From positions 1 to 64,000 of the forward strand of contig SVOY01000012.1 of assembly GCA_015066105.1 (NCBI GenBank): a DNA stretch of 64,000 nt. The letters run 5' to 3'. The notes under the pieces are model-generated. The model was not told where the DNA came from. It ran no database searches and saw nothing but the letters and a program-made list of their open reading frames with translations. The stretch is from Oscillospiraceae bacterium. GTDB lineage: Bacteria > Bacillota > Clostridia > Oscillospirales > Acutalibacteraceae. Made by a program: the position numbers and the translations under genes. Shown here piece by piece: positions 33,878 through 45,700 of this stretch; position 1 is the stretch's first letter, and every line of letters starts with the position of its first letter.

Positions 33878-34777
33878 TCATCTCGCAAGTTCAAGCATTT
33901 TATCAAGTGAAAGCATAGCCCTACGGCGGGTTTCTTCATCAATTTTTATTTCATTTGTTTCATTTTTGAGCACGTCAAGCACTGCTTTCAGGGAGTTGAG
34001 CTTCATATCAACACAGCAGGGACAAGGCTCGGGGAAGAAGAATTTTTTATCGGGATTGTCATCTGTAAGCCGGCAGCTTACCCCCTCCTCAGTGCAAATA
34101 ATGAATTCCTTCGCGTCAACACCTTTAGCGTAATCTATAAGCTCCGCCGTACTGCCTATGAAGTCGGAAAGCTCAAGGACCTCCTTTTCACACTCGGGAT
34201 GGGTAAGCACAAGTGCATCGGGATGCTTATCTTTTTCCGTAAGGACCTGCCCGGCAGTAATTTTTGCGTGTATGGGGCAGAAGCCGTCATTTATTATTAT
34301 ATTTTTTTCGGGCACCTGCTTTGCAACAAAGGAGCCGAGATTTTTATCGGGAATGAAAAATATATTTTTATTTTTAAGTGCCTTTACTGTTTTAACGGCA
34401 TTTGAGGATGTTACGCAAACATCGCTCTGACACTTGAGTTCAGCCGTTGAATTTATGTAGCAGACAACTGCAAGGTCGTTGTATTTTCTGCGCATTTCGG
34501 CAATTTTACCCTCGGCAACCATATGAGCCATAGGACAGTCTGCCGTAAGGTCGGGCACAAGCACCTTTTTGTTAAAGTTGAGTATCTTTGCACTTTCCCC
34601 CATAAAGCGTACACCGCAGAAAACTATTATATCAGCCTCGATGCTTTTGGCAATTTTGGCAAGATAAAAGGAATCACCAACATAGTCTGCAAGCTCCTGC
34701 ACAGCTGAAGGAGTGTAATAATGAGCAAGAATAACTGCATTTTTTTCTTTTTTGAGCTTTAAAATTTCAGTTTTCAT
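33878..34777 (-). CDS. nadA: Quinolinate synthase
   Basis: The 299-residue [4Fe-4S] enzyme condenses iminoaspartate with dihydroxyacetone phosphate to quinolinate. Three cluster ligands are seen in VFCGVRFM, QSDVCVTSSNA and FFPEPCPCC. HYYTPSAVQELAD at the N-terminus and THPECEKEV are further family motifs. It is the first gene of nadA-nadB-nadC-niaR-ywlG, behind a consensus promoter. Confidence 0.96.
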   Translation of the reverse strand: MKTEILKLKKEKNAVILAHYYTPSAVQELADYVGDSFYLAKIAKSIEADIIVFCGVRFMGESAKILNFNKKVLVPDLTADCPMAHMVAEGKIAEMRRKYNDLAVVCYINSTAELKCQSDVCVTSSNAVKTVKALKNKNIFFIPDKNLGSFVAKQVPEKNIIINDGFCPIHAKITAGQVLTEKDKHPDALVLTHPECEKEVLELSDFIGSTAELIDYAKGVDAKEFIICTEEGVSCRLTDDNPDKKFFFPEPCPCCVDMKLNSLKAVLDVLKNETNEIKIDEETRRRAMLSLDKMLELAR

Positions 34778-34812
34778 TTTCAGCTTCCTTAGTTTAATAT
34801 TGTAGCGTGTGA

Positions 34813-34841
34813 ATTATATCACTCCGCTTTACATCTGTCAA
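34813..34841 (-). promoter_or_regulatory. Consensus promoter of the nad operon
   Basis: On the minus strand, TTGACA (34836-34841) and TATAAT (34813-34818) are separated by exactly 17 bp, a perfect sigma-A promoter 36 bp from the nadA ATG. Confidence 0.9.
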
Positions 34842-34853
34842 CTTATCTGTAAA
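34828..34853. promoter_or_regulatory. Candidate NiaR operator
   Basis: An inverted repeat TTTACA (34828-34833) and TGTAAA (34848-34853) brackets the -35 box of the nad promoter; ACAGAT is repeated directly within it on the minus strand. Binding here would block RNA polymerase. Assignment to NiaR rests on niaR being in the operon, not on a known site match. Confidence 0.5.
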
Positions 34854-34859
34854 CTTTTA

Positions 34860-35299
34860 CTGTGAGAATTTTACAAAGTTAAACGGGGAAGATATGTGCA
34901 ACATAGCTAAAGCACGGATGTTCTGATAACCTTTTACACGGTGGGGCTATCACCCTTGTACGTTCAGATTGCACAAAATGTTTGCAGGATAAAAGGCGTT
35001 GCGTCTCTTAATAAAACATCATATATTATATGACGAAAGAGGCTGGGAAAAAATGCCAGAATGAACAAACCGAGCCCCAATAAGGCTGAAAACCTTATTG
35101 GGGGTTACCCGACGGCGTACAAGGGTACTCCGAGGGCGAGGTTTGCTTATAGCATAAACCGCAAAAACACAGTTTTTGCAATTATTGTTTTTTTGCTTTA
35201 AAGGGTTTCTTCGGACTTTCAAATCCAAAGAAACCCTTTGTTTATCTCGGTTTATGCGGTCTGCACTTTTTTTACAGCCTCTTTATTATTGTGTTTTAC
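34860..35299. other. Structured intergenic region, no gene
   Basis: About 440 bp between the nad promoter and the stop of the 1,476-residue protein hold at least four stem-loops: 35075-35103 (CCCCAATAAGG/CCTTATTGGGG, 11 bp perfect), 35160-35180 (GCAAAAAC/GTTTTTGC, followed by a T run on the plus strand), 35199-35238 (AAAGGGTTTCTT/AAGAAACCCTTT) and a GGG/CCC loop near 34942-34956. Bases 34920-35015 resemble 4348-4457. A minus-strand frame at 35019-35228 runs through the hairpins and is not credible. Confidence 0.55.
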
Positions 35300-38200
35300 T
35301 TATTTGATTTTTATGCTCTTAACGGCACTCCATGAAGAGTATACGGTTCCGCTTGCAGTCTTCTTATAAGCGCGGACCTTGAAGTAGTAGGTCTTGCCGC
35401 TTGTAAGCTTACTCTTTGATGCCTTTACGGCGTTTGCCTTGTAGCTGTCAAGCTTTTTGAAGCCGCTGTCCTTCTTGGTGCTGTAGTAAACCTGATAGCC
35501 GCTTTCACCGCTTACATCTGACCAGGTAATTGATGCAACACCCTTCTTTGTTGAGCTGAGCTTTTTAATTGAAGGTGTCTTCGTTTTTGTTGCGGTTGCA
35601 AAAACATCGGAGTATGCTCCGTAAATTGAGCCGTCATCCTTTGTTATTGCCCTGACCTTGTATTTATAGGCGGTGCCTGCTTTGAGCTTTGAGATTTTTA
35701 AGGTTGTTTTGGTAACATCCTTAAGCTTCTCATATTTCTTTGTCTTGGAGTTATACTTATAAACTCTGTAGCCGTCGGCACCCGTTACCTTATTCCACTT
35801 GAGGGTAATGGTAGTAGTGGTCTGGGTTGCCGTGATTTTTGTTGTAGCTCTCGGCTTTATTGTAAAGTAAAGTCTCTTAACGCCCTCATAGTCACCCTTG
35901 AAGGTTATTTTAACGGTATATCTGCCCGGTGACTTTCTGCCGCTTTCGTAGGAAACGGTATAATCCGTATCCTTCTTAAGTGCTTTACCGTTGCTGTCCT
36001 TTACGGTTACGGTGGGAGTCTTCACCTTGTTGTTATAGGTATACTCGGTTGAGCTGAGGGTTGTTGTTTTGGGATATGCAATTATCTTTGTTGACTTTAC
36101 ATAGCCGCAATCACACTTCTCTTCAATCTTACCGTCCTTTGTGGGTGTAGCGGGGGTTTTAACGGTTTTGTAGGTGTGGTCAAGGTGAACTGTAAACTGG
36201 CTGTCAGCTGAGCCGTAGCAATCCTTTTCAACCGAATAATAACGTACCGTAACCTTTTCGCCGTTATCAGAGAAGTAGAACATTGCCACCATTCCCGTTG
36301 AGCCTATGAAGGAATCCATATACTGCGGGTCGATAAGCATCTGAGTAATGGTGTTGCCGTTAACACCCTCATCCTGACGGTATACAATATGCTGCCAGGG
36401 GTCGTGGCCTGAAAGCACCATTACGATATTCTTATGCTTTGAGAAGCATTTGTTCCACATATCATCGCCGTTCTGCGCGTTGGTATAGCCCGAGTAATAT
36501 GAGGGAGGATAGCAGTCACCCGCATCAATGGTGGTACCGTCGCGATACATATAGGCGTGGGTTGTGATAATAACCTTATGGTCAGGATGAGCCGAAACAA
36601 CCTTATCAACCCATTTGAGCACATCCTCGTTGGGTGCAAAGTCAAGAGTCATTATAAGATAATCCGTGCCCTGAACGGTAAGATAACGGTAGGAGTTTGT
36701 AAGGTCGCCCTTTACCGTTCCGCCCTCGGGAACATCCTTGCCCTTTGTGGTATAAGTAACCGTGCCGTCTGCAGCCGTGCTTTTTACAACACCGGGCTGA
36801 TTTACGGGGTCAGAGAGATTTATGTTACCCGTATTCATAAGGCCGTTTACCGTATTTTCGTAAAAGCCGTTATGGAGATTTCTGTTGAAATCATCCCAAT
36901 CGTCGTGATTACCTCTTGCAAGCGAATAAGGAATTATGCCGTTAAGCTTGCTTATGCTGTTGTTGGCATTCGTCCATTCCTTATCGGTGCTTACGTTGGT
37001 TATATCGCCGAGACCGATAACGTATTCTATTTTCTGCGACTTCTGATTTTCGAGTAACCAGTCATAGACCTTACTCATTGCATCCGGGTCATCCTGGCAC
37101 ATAGCCTGAGTATCACCGATAACGGCAAAGGAATACTCAAAGTCCGTAACGGGCTCTACGGCATCCTTATCCTGCCATAAAATCACGTGCTCAAGGTCAA
37201 CGCCGTTTGAGGATAAATCCTTTTTCATACATTCGTCGCAAAGCTTAAGATTATAAGCTGCAAGAAGGTTTGCATCAGAAGCCGTTAAGCCATTGCTGTA
37301 ATCCTTTTTAATTTCCTCGGCTGTACGGATATCTGACCACACCGCAACGGATTCAATCTTACCAGTGAAATAAGTGGAATTACCGTTTCTGTGGTCACCG
37401 CCGATTACCATATTGTGCTTTTCCTCAAAGGGCTTGATGTTGGCTATGCCCGTAATTGTCTGCGCGAGCTCACCGTTAACGTAGCAATGCATCTTTTTGT
37501 TTGCAAAATCCATAACTATTGCAAGATGCACCCTTTCGCCGGTTGCAACATCAACCTCATTAAAGGTGTAATTATACTGTTTGGAGTAATGTGCCACATT
37601 GCGGATGCTTACCTTAGGCTGACCGTTTTTGTTAAGGGCAAACACCATTGCAGGGTCAAACATGCCGTCACTGCCCAAAATAGTGGTTGTGCTCTTAAGG
37701 CCGTCCTTTTCAACGGTGAAAACCGATTCAAAGGTTACCGGATTTGTTTTGAGCTTTTTGCTCATTACATACTGCTCGTCAAGATTGCAGGTAAGTCCGT
37801 GATCCGTTTCATAGCAATCAGCGCACTTGACAACCTTGAGCGATATTGTATCCTTATATTTTCCGTCTGTTACCGTAATTGTTGCCGAGCCCGTTTTGAG
37901 GGCCTTGATTTTGCCGTTTTTATCCACAGTAGCTACTGATTTATCTGAGGCAGACCAGGTAAGAGTGTTTTTGCCCGGGTAATAAACCTCGGGAGTAAAG
38001 GTCTCCCCTGCTTCAAGAACAAGGTTTGCGGGAGAAGCATCGAGGTCCTTATCCATCATATCAATTGCGTACTTTTCACCGAAAATTTTATAGAAGTTAC
38101 CGCCGGATTTCTCCGTTTCATTGATAACAAGCATAGAGTTTGTGCGGTAATTATATGCAATCATATAATAGTTACACGAGGACATCAGACATACATTGTG

Positions 38201-39730
38201 GCGAAGACCGTTTTCCTCGTAGCTCAGTATAATATCCTTTGAATGGATATTAAGAGCTCTTTCAATGTTACGATAGCCTATCTGTCTGCCTACAGACAAA
38301 TCGGCAATTCCCAGAGGCTCATAGCCTGTAGCGCGTGTTTCTATTTTATTGTTTACATTAGGATTCTCACAATACGCTTTTTCCAGTACCTTTTCCATAG
38401 TATAGCCGAGATTACACCTACCGTAACCTGCAACATTCCATGCAAATTCGATATAATCAGTTGAGGTGGTAAGCTTATCAACATATTTCGCTATAGGGTT
38501 ATGCACCGTATCCCATGTATCCGAGGAACCGCCGAAGGGTGTGAAATAAAGCTCAAAAACGGGGTCATTCTCAGTACCGATATAAACTATCTGCTTATCG
38601 GCGGGAATCTGGTCACCCTTACCCTGCTGAAGTAAGGCTATCTGTCTTTCGTTTTCTTCGTTCATATACTTACGAAGCTCAAACATTTTTTCTTTTGCTC
38701 TATTCTCGGACATCAGCTTCGTATAGTTATAGGTCACACGGTAAAGCTCATCGTGGTCAGAAATGATTACACCGGATTGTGAGCCGTTGTGACCGTTTCT
38801 TCCTTGACCTGAAATGTCGTCAAGATTACTGCTGGAGAAAAATACTGTTTTTCCGTGTTCCGTACCATCGGTAGCAATATAATGAGAAACGGTACAGCTT
38901 TTGAGGTGCTGCATATCGGCGGTCTTATCAACCACCTTCCAGCCTACCCTCACATAATCCATAAAGTCCGAAACCTTTTTACCGGGAGCATACTTTTCGT
39001 AACAGTCGCTTTTCAGAGCCTCCTTATAATAAGGATCAAAAGACAAATGCTTTCTCGATTTCAGTTTTCCCGTTTCAGGATTATAGTGGTTGGTAGCATA
39101 GGAATCAAGCTGATTAACGAGAGTTACCTCAATACCCATCCTGGCAGCTTCGGTAAGCATATAAGAAATACGGACAAATCCGTGCTCATCGTAGTTCGTG
39201 CCGAAAAGGGCACGTGCATAACCGTAGTACTTGCTTTCCGGAAGAACACAGACCGAGGTGGTAACCGAGGTTCTGTAGGAAGAAAAGGTAATCTTAACAT
39301 CCTCCTCGGGATGAGCCAGCTTATACTGTATACACTGATAAATGAGCAAACCCATACCTGTATTCGGGTTATTAAGAGCTTCGTTATTAACACGGTAAAA
39401 TGCCTCTGCAGTAACGGTTTTTCCGTTGATGTTTGCATAGGTGGTTGAACCTAAGCCCTGAAAGTTTTCGGGATTGTTTGCCAAAGGAAAGGCATCATAA
39501 TAAGGATTTATGCTGTGCTTATTGTTTTCCTTCAGGTTAGCTCTGATGGCGGGAAGCACCTCATCGAAAAAGGGCTTTTCCTGATTTATAGGTTCAGGCT
39601 TGTTATAATCAGCCACAAAAGCGTTTGTTTCACTCGGAAAGGCTTCTGCCGCACAGGCGAGAGCGACGCTCCCGCCTATGATAAGAAGGCAAGTAAAAAG
39701 ATATAAAGATAGTTTTTTTAGCTTATTCAT
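35300..39730 (-). CDS. Secreted PLD-like / LamG / metallophosphoesterase / FnIII protein
   Basis: This 1,476-residue protein has a signal peptide (about 1-28). The N-terminal part (about 60-560) resembles phospholipase-D folds, with HLKSCTVSHY and FFSSSNLDD, though the HxKxxxxD aspartate is Ser. A Big_2-type Ig domain (about 590-660) and a LamG-like domain (about 690-830) follow. A calcineurin-type phosphoesterase has IGDTQ, GLGDITN, ARGNHDDWDD, TTHAYMYRDG and LSGHDPWQH (about 865-1,150). Then come an MBG-like domain and two FnIII domains to the end. No sortase signal is visible. It may process phospho-compounds outside the cell; the substrate is unknown. Confidence 0.82.
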   Translation of the reverse strand: MNKLKKLSLYLFTCLLIIGGSVALACAAEAFPSETNAFVADYNKPEPINQEKPFFDEVLPAIRANLKENNKHSINPYYDAFPLANNPENFQGLGSTTYANINGKTVTAEAFYRVNNEALNNPNTGMGLLIYQCIQYKLAHPEEDVKITFSSYRTSVTTSVCVLPESKYYGYARALFGTNYDEHGFVRISYMLTEAARMGIEVTLVNQLDSYATNHYNPETGKLKSRKHLSFDPYYKEALKSDCYEKYAPGKKVSDFMDYVRVGWKVVDKTADMQHLKSCTVSHYIATDGTEHGKTVFFSSSNLDDISGQGRNGHNGSQSGVIISDHDELYRVTYNYTKLMSENRAKEKMFELRKYMNEENERQIALLQQGKGDQIPADKQIVYIGTENDPVFELYFTPFGGSSDTWDTVHNPIAKYVDKLTTSTDYIEFAWNVAGYGRCNLGYTMEKVLEKAYCENPNVNNKIETRATGYEPLGIADLSVGRQIGYRNIERALNIHSKDIILSYEENGLRHNVCLMSSCNYYMIAYNYRTNSMLVINETEKSGGNFYKIFGEKYAIDMMDKDLDASPANLVLEAGETFTPEVYYPGKNTLTWSASDKSVATVDKNGKIKALKTGSATITVTDGKYKDTISLKVVKCADCYETDHGLTCNLDEQYVMSKKLKTNPVTFESVFTVEKDGLKSTTTILGSDGMFDPAMVFALNKNGQPKVSIRNVAHYSKQYNYTFNEVDVATGERVHLAIVMDFANKKMHCYVNGELAQTITGIANIKPFEEKHNMVIGGDHRNGNSTYFTGKIESVAVWSDIRTAEEIKKDYSNGLTASDANLLAAYNLKLCDECMKKDLSSNGVDLEHVILWQDKDAVEPVTDFEYSFAVIGDTQAMCQDDPDAMSKVYDWLLENQKSQKIEYVIGLGDITNVSTDKEWTNANNSISKLNGIIPYSLARGNHDDWDDFNRNLHNGFYENTVNGLMNTGNINLSDPVNQPGVVKSTAADGTVTYTTKGKDVPEGGTVKGDLTNSYRYLTVQGTDYLIMTLDFAPNEDVLKWVDKVVSAHPDHKVIITTHAYMYRDGTTIDAGDCYPPSYYSGYTNAQNGDDMWNKCFSKHKNIVMVLSGHDPWQHIVYRQDEGVNGNTITQMLIDPQYMDSFIGSTGMVAMFYFSDNGEKVTVRYYSVEKDCYGSADSQFTVHLDHTYKTVKTPATPTKDGKIEEKCDCGYVKSTKIIAYPKTTTLSSTEYTYNNKVKTPTVTVKDSNGKALKKDTDYTVSYESGRKSPGRYTVKITFKGDYEGVKRLYFTIKPRATTKITATQTTTTITLKWNKVTGADGYRVYKYNSKTKKYEKLKDVTKTTLKISKLKAGTAYKYKVRAITKDDGSIYGAYSDVFATATKTKTPSIKKLSSTKKGVASITWSDVSGESGYQVYYSTKKDSGFKKLDSYKANAVKASKSKLTSGKTYYFKVRAYKKTASGTVYSSWSAVKSIKIK

Positions 39731-39750
39731 TATTATTCACCTCTCTGTGT

Positions 39751-42700
39751 TTACGGCAAAGTGGTCAGGTTGAAGGTAATGCTGCTTCTGTTACCGCCGA
39801 TAAGTGCCGTGCTGTACCAGGGAGCATCTTCACCGTAAGTGGTGTATATACTGGGAGGATTGCTGTAGCTGCTGTTATAAAGATGGATAAAGGTACTGTC
39901 CTTGCCGGCATTGCCCGAATTTCCGCTGACATTCACGTCACCGGTAATGTAAACTCTCGAATAGTTTGAGGTTACATAGATGGCTCCGCCGTTCTGATTT
40001 GCTTTGTTGCCCGTTGCGGTAATACCGTCAAACTTTGCACAGCTGTTTGTACGGATTTCTACCGCACCGCCCGTTGTTTTTACTGACTCGTTGTTTATGA
40101 AGGAGCAGTCAGTGAAAACAATGTTTATCTTTTCGGGGTCAGCGGCACTGTTGCAGTTACCGTTCTGGATTTCTACAGCACCCGCACCGGCAGTAAGTGA
40201 CTTGTTTGCTTCAAAGGTACAGTCCGTAGCGTTGATAATCATATTCGGTGCAGATGTGCCCGTAGAGATTGCGCCACCCTTACCCGTGGCTGTGTTGCCG
40301 TTAAATACTGTATCTGTCATTATAAGCTTTGATGAGCTGCCCTTGATGTATACGGCACCGCCCTCACCGGTTGCATTATTGGCCTTGAAGGTAGCCGCAT
40401 CAACCGTTACGTCGGAATTTGTGATAGCGTTGACGGCACCGCCGTTTTTACTGCTGTTATTCTCAAAGGTACCGCCCGAAATTGTTACGTCAGATGAAAC
40501 GGAATTGACAACGCCGCCGAAGTCAGAGGCTGTGTTGCCTGTGGCGGTTACATTGGTAAGGCTAAGACTGCCGTAGCCGACATAAATAGCACCGCCCTGC
40601 TCACCGTCGCCGTCATTTTCATTTGCATAACCGTTTACGGAGTTACCCGTAAGCACCGTGCCGGTAAGATTTGCCACGCACTGGGTACGTGCACTGATTG
40701 CACCGCCGCCCATTGCAGAGTTATTTTCAAGAACATCGGCACCCATTGTAAGAACGCCGGGAAGCTTCGTTCCGTCAGTTTTGTTGTAATATGCCACATA
40801 AACCGCACCGCCGTGACCTGCGGCCGTATTATTGCTGAAGAGATTTGTACCGTCTGCATTCACGTTACCGCCGGCAATTGAGATTGCCGCACCGTTGCCG
40901 TTTTTGCTCTGTGAATTAAGGATAGCACTGTTACCTATAAAATCATTATCCGAAAGGTTGAGTGTACCCCTTGAATTATAAACTGCACCGCCGATTTGTG
41001 CCGTGTTTTCTTTGAGTTCACAGCCTTCAATGCTTACAGAAGCATCAGTCATATAAACCACACCGCCGGTTACTGCAGAGTTGCTGTTCAGAACACTGTC
41101 AGAAATCTCAATCACGGAACTTGCACCGCTTACATAAAGCACGCCGCCGTTAGTTGCAGTGTTGCCCGTTGCGGTAATATCCGCCATTGTAACGGTACTG
41201 CCGTTAGCATAAAATACGCCGCCGTTTGACACAACAGTATTATCGGTTGCCGTTACATTCTCGATTGTTGCGTCAGTTGAATTTATGAAGTAGGCCGCGG
41301 CACCTGTTGCACTGTTATTGTTTTTGAACACAGTGCTTTCGCCAATAGTTACCTGTGCATCGCTTGTATTAACTGCACCGCCGTAGAAGCCGGACTTGTT
41401 TGCATCGAATACTGCGCCGGAGATGTCAAGCTCTCCGCCCTTGAAGTATATTGCGCCGCCGCCCTTTGTGCCGTCGTTCTCTTCATTGATATAAGTCGAT
41501 TCATTGTTTGAAAAAGCTGTACCGCTGACGGTCAGGCTGTTATCACTGCCGATAATATTGATTGCACCGCCGGAGGGAGCCTTGTTTGCGCTGATTGTAC
41601 CGCCGGTAATGCTTACGGTTGCATGATAGCCGTCGAGGAAGCCGCCATAGCCGTAAAGCTTTTCTTCCTCTTTATCGTTTACATAAAGGCTTTCCTTTGC
41701 CTCATTGCCCGTGGCAGTTACGTCTGTAAGGCTTACCGTACCGAAGCCGACATAGATTGCACCGCCGCCTTCGCCGTCACCGTCGTTCTTGTCGGCATAG
41801 CCCTCAACAGAGTTGTCGGTAAGAACAGTGCCTGTAAGATTTGCTTCACAGCCTGTGCGGACACTGAATGCACCGCCGCCCATTGCCGTGTTGTCGGTAA
41901 AGGTACCGCCCGTGAAGTTGATTACACCAACTGCGGCTTCTATTGCAGGCTCGGTCTCTGTTGCCGCCTTTGCGCTGATATAGGTTACATAAATGGCACC
42001 GCCGTGTTTTACAGCAGTATTTTCGGTAAAGGTATTGTTACCCGTTGCTGTAATAACTGAGCCGATATTATTGATTGCACCGCCGTGTGCATCCGTTGAG
42101 TTCTTCGTAAAGGATGAGTCAATAAGAGCTACGGGAGTGCGGTATACGTAAATTGCACCGCCGTTTGATTTTGAGAAGTTGCTGTTAAAGGCAGAGCCGT
42201 TTACTGTAAGCGCGGTTGCCTCCTTTACATAGATTGCACCGCCGTTGGAGGTTGTGCTGTTCTGAGTCAGCTCGGAGTTTTCAACGCTTACGGTTGCACC
42301 GGGCTCGGTATAAATCACACCGCCGCTCTTTGCGGTGTTTGAGCTTACCTCACAGTCTGTGAAATAAAGCTTGGCCGACGAGCCCTCCTTGGCATAAACG
42401 GCACCGCCGTTTGAAGAAGCAGTATTACCCGAAATTACAGAGCCGTTAAAGTCAAGCGTTGCATTTTCCGTAAAGGCTACACCGCCGTTTGCTGCCGTGT
42501 TGCCCGTAAAGCTGCCGCCGTTTATATCAAAGGTTGTGCTTGCACCGCTTGTATAAATCAGACCGCCCTTGGAGGCCTTGTTGCCTGTTGCGGTAACATT
42601 ATCAAGTGTAAGAACAGAGGCATTTGCATAAAGAACACCGTTACCGGAGGATGTATTGTTATTTATCTGCGTATCGGTAATGGCTACTGCCTTTGAAGAA

Positions 42701-45700
42701 TAGAAGTTAAGTGCCGCACCTGTTGAGCCTGTTGAATTTGTAAATGAGGATTTGCTGATGGTTACCTCTGAGCCCGAGAATATAGCCGTACCGCCGTACC
42801 ACTTGGTACTGTTGCCGTCAAAGCTTGCATTATTGACGGTGACGGTTGCCTTTGAAGCGTAAATTGCACCGCCGCCCTTAGTGGAGTCATAGGTGCCGGA
42901 CTGAACGTAAAACGATTCGTTGCCGCTGAAGCTTGTTCCGTCAACTGAAAGAATATTGTTGCTGCCCACGATATTCACGGCACCGCCCGAGGGAGCCTTG
43001 CTGCCGCTTACAGTACCGCCCTTCATATAAACCTCAGCATTATAGCCGTCAATGAAGCCGCCGAAGCCGTAAAGCTTTTCCTTGCCTTCATCGTTTACGT
43101 ATACACTTTCTTTCGTTTCGTTATCCGTTGCAATAACGTTGTTGAGATTTACAGTACCGTAGCCGACGTAGATTGCACCGCCGCCGTCAGCATCTCCGTC
43201 AGCCTTACCGTCATGGCCTTCTGAAATGTTGGCTGTGAATTCGGTGCCGTTGAAGGTTGCCACACTGCCCGTGCGGATGCTTATCGCACCGCCCGCCATA
43301 GCGTTATTGCCTTCAAATTTGCAGCCGTCCACGGTAAAGCTGCTGTAAACTGCGGGAATTTCGGGAGTCGTATCGGTTGCGGCTACCTTCTTTGTATAGT
43401 TAAGATAAATAGCACCGCCGTGTGAAGCTGCACTGTTTTGTGTAAAGCTTGTATTTTCCGAAATGTTTGCAGTACCTGCAACCAGATCAATAGCGCCGCC
43501 GTTTGAGCTTGCGGTATTTTTATCGAAGACTGAGGCCTTGATATTGAAGATACCCTTTTCCGTATACAGTGCGCCGCCGAGCTTAGCGGAGTTTTCGCTT
43601 ATCTGACAGTTATTTATGTTGAGGGTTGCTTCCTTAGCATAGGCAACACCGCCGTTTGAAGCATTGTTTCCGCTGAAGCTGCTGCCCTTGATTTCTGCCA
43701 CGGTGGAGGTGCCGCTTACATAGAGCACACCGCCGCTTACTGCCTTATTGCCCGTAGCAGTTATATTTTCAGCGTTAAGAGTGCCCGAGGCGTAAATTAC
43801 ACCGTTAAGACCGGAAACATTATCGGTAAAGGAAATATTTTTGAGCGTTACATCAGAGCCGCTGAAGTAAATAGCACCGCCCGTGCCGCCTTCGTTTGCT
43901 GAAAATTCGGTTTCGCCGTCAATTATTACATCAGTTTTACTTGTGTGCACGGCACCGCCGTAATAGCCTGATTTATTCCTGTCAAATGAAGAAGCAGTAA
44001 CAGTAAGCTTACCGCTCTTAACGCTTACGGCACCGCCGCCGACAGCACTGTTATATGTGCCGCTCTGAACGTATAAGGATTCGTTTTCGGTAAAGTCTGC
44101 ACCGTTTATCTTTACATCGGAGCCGCTTAAAGCATAAATGGCACCGCCCGTATTACTTGTGTTGCCCGTGAAGCTGCCGCCGTTTACGGTTACCAGTGCA
44201 CCTGCGGCATCAATTACACCGCCGAAATCAGCGGCAGTATTGCCCATAGCAGTTACATTTGTAAGGTTGATTTCACCGTAGCCGACATAGATTGCACCGC
44301 CGCCTTCGCCGTCGCCGTCTGCCTTGTTGGCATAGCCCTCTACGCAGTTGCCCTTAAATGTAACGCTGTCAAGGTTTGCGCCGCAATCGGTTCTTGCGCT
44401 GATTGCACCGCCGGCCATAGCGGAGTTGTTTTCAAAGCTGACGCCCGTTGCAGTAAGGATTGCGCCGTCCTTTACGCCGTCAACCGTTCTGTAGGTAAGG
44501 TAGAAGGCACCGCCGTGATTTGCGGCACTGTTGCCCGTAAAGCTGCAGGATGAATCAACAGTCAGGTCACTTGCACAGACATAGGCTGCACCTGCGTGAT
44601 TTTCCGCACTGTTGTTATCAAAATCAACATTCTTGAAGCTGACATTTGCAACATTGATGTAAAGCGCACCGCCGTTACCGTCACTGCCGCTTTCCTTTTT
44701 AACTGCCTTGTTATCCGTGAACTGAACGTTCTTAAGGTTAAGTGTTGTGTCGTTGGAGGAGTAAACCGCACCGCCTGCAGGGCTCTGATTTCCCGTTAAG
44801 GAGCAGTCCGTAAGCTGTGCCTTTGAAGCACTCTGCACAGATAAGGCACCGCCGTTACTTACGGCAGTATTACCCGTAAAGCTGCAGCCGCTTATAACAG
44901 CCTCGCTCTTTCTTGTAACGTACAAGGCACCGCCGTTACCTACGTTTGTTTCGGTTTTAACGGCCTTGTTGTTACTGAAGGTGCAATTGGTAATTGTTGC
45001 ATAGGTACCCTGATTCTTTTCGGCAACTGAGTTTGATGCACTAAGTATTACTGCACCGCCGAGGCTTGCACTGTTATCTTCAAGCACACAGTCAGTAAGC
45101 TCAAAAAGACGTCTTTCAAAGCTTTCCTTAACATAAGCGTGATAAATTGCACCGCCGCTGCCGAGCGTTGAGTTGCCCTCAAATACAGAACCGCGTACCG
45201 TAAGGGGGCCTGCCGTATGGATTGCACCGCCGCCCGATTCAGAGGTGTTGTTTGTAAACCTTGCATTACCGTAAATAATGATGGGGCTGCTTGTGTTTGA
45301 ATAAAGAGCACCGCCGGTTTTACTGTGGTTTCCGTCGAAAATCATTTCGTTTTCGCCGTCAGCAGTACCGATAAAGGTGTCTGCATCTGCGCCTGAGGAG
45401 GAGGAAACACCGCCGCCGTAAACATAACCTGTGTTGCCTGAAATTTCGCCCGCGAAAAGGTAGAGGATTCTGCCAGAATAGATACCGCCGCCGCGAAGCG
45501 CCTCGTTGTTTGAAATTTTACCGCCGTACATATTGATGTTACCGATGTTGAAAATTGCACCGCCGCAGCCGTTATATTCATAATAGCTCTTTGTGCCGTC
45601 TTCGTTTTCAACGATAGTATACTCGGTTGCAACAATGTTGTTGTCAAACAGACCGCCGTAAATATTAACGGTTGAGTTAATAACAAGCATTGCCGCACCG

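Noticed and set aside
34935-34965. Similarity of GGGTGATAGCCCC to a 23S rRNA segment
   Set aside because: Only about 13 nt match, and they form a simple GGG/CCC hairpin; the flanks do not follow rRNA.
34778-35000. A nad riboswitch upstream of nadA
   Set aside because: The consensus promoter lies only 36 bp from the ATG, leaving no room for a riboswitch leader; the hairpins are upstream of the promoter.
35019-35228. 69-codon minus-strand frame
   Set aside because: It reads through two strong hairpins and has no family signal.
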